Of a DNA stretch of 64,000 bases, positions 62,266-64,000 are shown one piece after another. The translations under genes were made by a program, and so were the position numbers. A model generated the notes under the pieces. It did no database searches. It was not told the origin of the DNA and saw only the letters and a program-made list of their open reading frames with translations. Numbering within the stretch: the first letter of the stretch is position 1; the number at the start of each line of letters is the position of its first letter. The stretch spans positions 23,028,501-23,092,500 of the forward strand of contig NC_092568.1 of NCBI RefSeq assembly GCF_037975245.1, read 5' to 3'. The stretch is from Apostichopus japonicus (Eukaryota; Echinodermata; Holothuroidea; Aspidochirotida; Stichopodidae).

Positions 62266-63216
62266 ATGTCCGTCAGTAAACAGGAAACTTCGACCTCTGT
62301 TGTGCAGAAACATAGGCCCACTGATTTTTTGCCATCACGATTTCAGGGCGATGTAATTGATGCAGATTTAGCCGAAGCTCATTATTTGGGATTTGAAGAT
62401 TATTTAGAGGTGCATAAATTGCCGTCCCAAACCACCCCTGAGGCTGTAGCGGAAGAATTTAATGAAATATGTCGCATATTTAAGCGAACACTTAAAGGCC
62501 AAGCCAGACTCTGGATTGAAAACAAAAAATTTTCAACTATTGCTGATCTGCGCAAGCGATTCCTTGCTCGTTTCAGTCCAGGGACTTCTTCCTACGCTAA
62601 ATCACAGGCATTTCATGCATTAAGCTATACGCCAGGTGATACAGCTCAAGCAAATTTGGCCAAAATTTCAAAAGCTGCAGCACAGTTGAGTTATGGCGAG
62701 GACCAAATTAGAGATAAATTGATCTCGACCCTGCCTTTGCAATGCCGCTCAGCAGTGTTAATGTCTGCATCACCACAAGCAACAATTGCAGATTTGGTCA
62801 TGAAAGTACAATGCTATTTTGACTTACAAATCCAAAGTCAACCCACAGCTTCTTCCGAACTATTTATGGCAATGCACGACAAAGCGTCTTCTGTTCAGAC
62901 GCCTACTATTTCTGCATCTTCTGAGATACACGAGTTGTGTACCAAAATTCAGGAATTAGAGACCAAGTTTGATCAGTCACGTAGGTCAGAATCGCAAGAC
63001 AATCCAAAAGATGTGAGGCAAAGATATAGTTCTCGTGATTCTCGTGGTCCTAGGACAGGTCAGAATAATAACAGGAGAAGGTTACCATATTTTAATCCTT
63101 CAATCACATGTCATTACTGCCAAAATCAAGGTCATTTTGCACAATATTGTCAAATTCGCCTAAGCCATGAAATGGAGGCTAATGTAAAGAAAGTACCAAC
63201 ACAGAATTTTCAGTAG
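62266..63216 (+). CDS. gag: Retrotransposon Gag polyprotein
   Basis: Structural nucleocapsid/capsid protein of a Ty3/gypsy element; it assembles the cytoplasmic particle that packages the RNA. From the ATG at 62,266 it has 316 codons before TAG. The central region (GFEDYLEVHKLPSQ, FKRTLKGQARLWIENKKFS, LRKRFLARFSPG) is the retrotransposon Gag capsid-like domain with its conserved GQARLW-type motif. Near the C terminus is one CCHC zinc knuckle, CHYCQNQGHFAQYC (C-x2-C-x4-H-x4-C), preceded by an Arg-rich RNA-binding stretch (RDSRGPRTGQNNNRRRLP). The frame is open back to another ATG at 62,164, but those 34 extra residues are hydrophobic and look like leader sequence, so the internal start is preferred. 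The gene appears intact. Confidence 0.85.
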   Translation: MSVSKQETSTSVVQKHRPTDFLPSRFQGDVIDADLAEAHYLGFEDYLEVHKLPSQTTPEAVAEEFNEICRIFKRTLKGQARLWIENKKFSTIADLRKRFLARFSPGTSSYAKSQAFHALSYTPGDTAQANLAKISKAAAQLSYGEDQIRDKLISTLPLQCRSAVLMSASPQATIADLVMKVQCYFDLQIQSQPTASSELFMAMHDKASSVQTPTISASSEIHELCTKIQELETKFDQSRRSESQDNPKDVRQRYSSRDSRGPRTGQNNNRRRLPYFNPSITCHYCQNQGHFAQYCQIRLSHEMEANVKKVPTQNFQ

Positions 63217-64000
63217 GGAGCACTTATGATAGCACTCATCATACAGTGACTCCAGACAAAGTACCAAGTAAAGGAAGATCGAAACGTAAAGCAAATAATA
63301 TTTGGAAGAATAGTAATATACCTAGTTCTAAATATACAGGTAACGACCGTAATGTGGATATTCAACTGGACACACGTAATTTTGTAAGAGGTACTTTACA
63401 TGATGGTAAAGGAATTTCATTGTTGTTTGATAGTGGAGCGACACGCTCTATCATTTCTTCTTCTACAGTGCAAAATTCAAAGTATTTATCCTCTATACAA
63501 CCAGTCTCAGTTGATGTAGTAAACCTAAAGTTGGGTAATGGTCAGTTTATTCATGCGTATAGCACGATAACATTTCAGGTCAAAATTCAAGGTCATGAAT
63601 TTCAGCTTTCTGCTTTAATTGCTGCAAACCTGACAGGTATTGACTTAATATTAGGTAGTCCAACTCTGAAGGAATTGAATGGATCTTTGGACTTTACCAC
63701 AAACCGTTTTAGAATAAAACAAGCCAAAGTCTTCCTTAGGCCAGTGCAGAGATTTGTTATTTACCCAGGTCAGCAAAGATACATTACTGTACAGGGACGT
63801 CTTCCATTATATGCACGAAATGCAGATGTAGTTATTAAACCGTTTCCTGTAATATCTCGTATGTGTCCTTCACGAATGTTAGTGAAAATGCATAAAGGTA
63901 GAACAAAGATTCTACTAAGGAACATGGGTAATCGGAAATTTTTTCTGAATCCTTCTCGCACAGTGGCTCATTTAGATTTAGCAGATATCATTACGGTCAC
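63183..64000 (+). CDS. pol: Retrotransposon Pol, aspartic protease part, frame interrupted and incomplete
   Basis: The reading frame one base back from gag is open from 63,183, overlapping the gag end by about 34 bases, and continues to TGA at 63,429-63,431. It encodes a basic linker and RNFVRGTLHDGKGISF. The protease then continues in the gag register from about 63,420: LLFDSGATRSIISSSTV carries the DSG catalytic motif and is followed downstream by GIDLILGSPTLKELNGSLDF, the second conserved retropepsin motif (ILG). The frame stays open to the window end with a protease-RT linker (LNPSRTVAHLDLADI). The register change about nine bases before the catalytic Asp codon is best explained by a one-base indel, which would inactivate pol in this copy. 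Confidence 0.75.

Larger units (their letters stand above)
61350..64000 (+). mobile_element. Ty3/gypsy LTR retrotransposon, 5' portion, runs off the window
   Basis: The likely LTR 3' end is ...CAATATTACA (to 61,610), directly followed by TGGTGGAGATCGG (61,611-61,623). That is a typical primer-binding site beginning TGG, complementary to a tRNA 3' CCA end. A leader of about 640 bp, an intact gag (62,266-63,216) and the protease part of pol follow. The LTR 5' boundary is not determinable because the 3' LTR is outside the window; several TGT positions between 61,347 and 61,484 are possible. A TATA-like CATAAATACG lies at 61,516-61,525 and a short stem CCGATA...TATCGG at 61,562-61,583. Reverse transcriptase, RNase H and integrase are not in view. 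Confidence 0.8.

Overview
This is an AT-rich (roughly 35% GC by eye) stretch of animal nuclear DNA. Three things point to a metazoan, probably a marine invertebrate deuterostome such as an echinoderm: spliced genes with GT-AG introns, a complete barrier-to-autointegration factor (BANF1) gene, and metazoan transposon families (hAT MITEs, a tRNA-derived SINE, a non-LTR retrotransposon, a Ty3/gypsy element). The species-level guess rests on general impression and is weak. No operons, CRISPR arrays, rRNA genes or canonical tRNA genes were seen. Nearly all short ORFs are chance frames or come from microsatellites.

Layout. Positions 1-50,000 are essentially a gene desert. They hold long (AT)n tracts, a pure run of about 51 CTTCTC units (43,983-44,290), many G/C homopolymers, and small mobile elements. 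The best-defined elements are hAT-type MITEs: 723-1074 has a perfect 8-bp target duplication, and 3850-4852 also has one and carries a second TIR element nested at 4020-4512. Others are a large foldback (about 11,815-12,130), two copies of one tRNA-derived SINE (6364-6610 minus, 46,320-46,550 plus) and a three-unit tandem repeat of about 110 bp (17,918-18,250).

At 50,328-50,983 there are two fragments of a cysteine-rich EGF-like protein, with no intact gene around them. A decayed 3' end of a non-LTR retrotransposon follows (51,646-52,797).

The one clearly intact host gene is BANF1 on the minus strand. Its coding exons are 58,834-58,712 and 58,142-57,996, joined in phase 0 to give an 89-residue protein, the usual family length. 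A possible upstream 5' region lies near 60,650-60,820. An unidentified 60-codon open frame with an acidic tail lies between them.

The right edge (about 61,260-64,000) is the 5' part of a Ty3/gypsy LTR retrotransposon: probable LTR end and primer-binding site, leader, an intact gag with a CCHC knuckle, and a pol that begins in the -1 frame with an aspartic protease. The frame is broken just before the protease active site, and the element runs off the window.

An overarching feature is a set of hAT-like elements with different termini that share an internal TTGCATCTRAGG-type module followed by a G-rich/C-rich arm. The TAGGCCTA octamer is also over-represented. All comparisons were made by eye without database searches.
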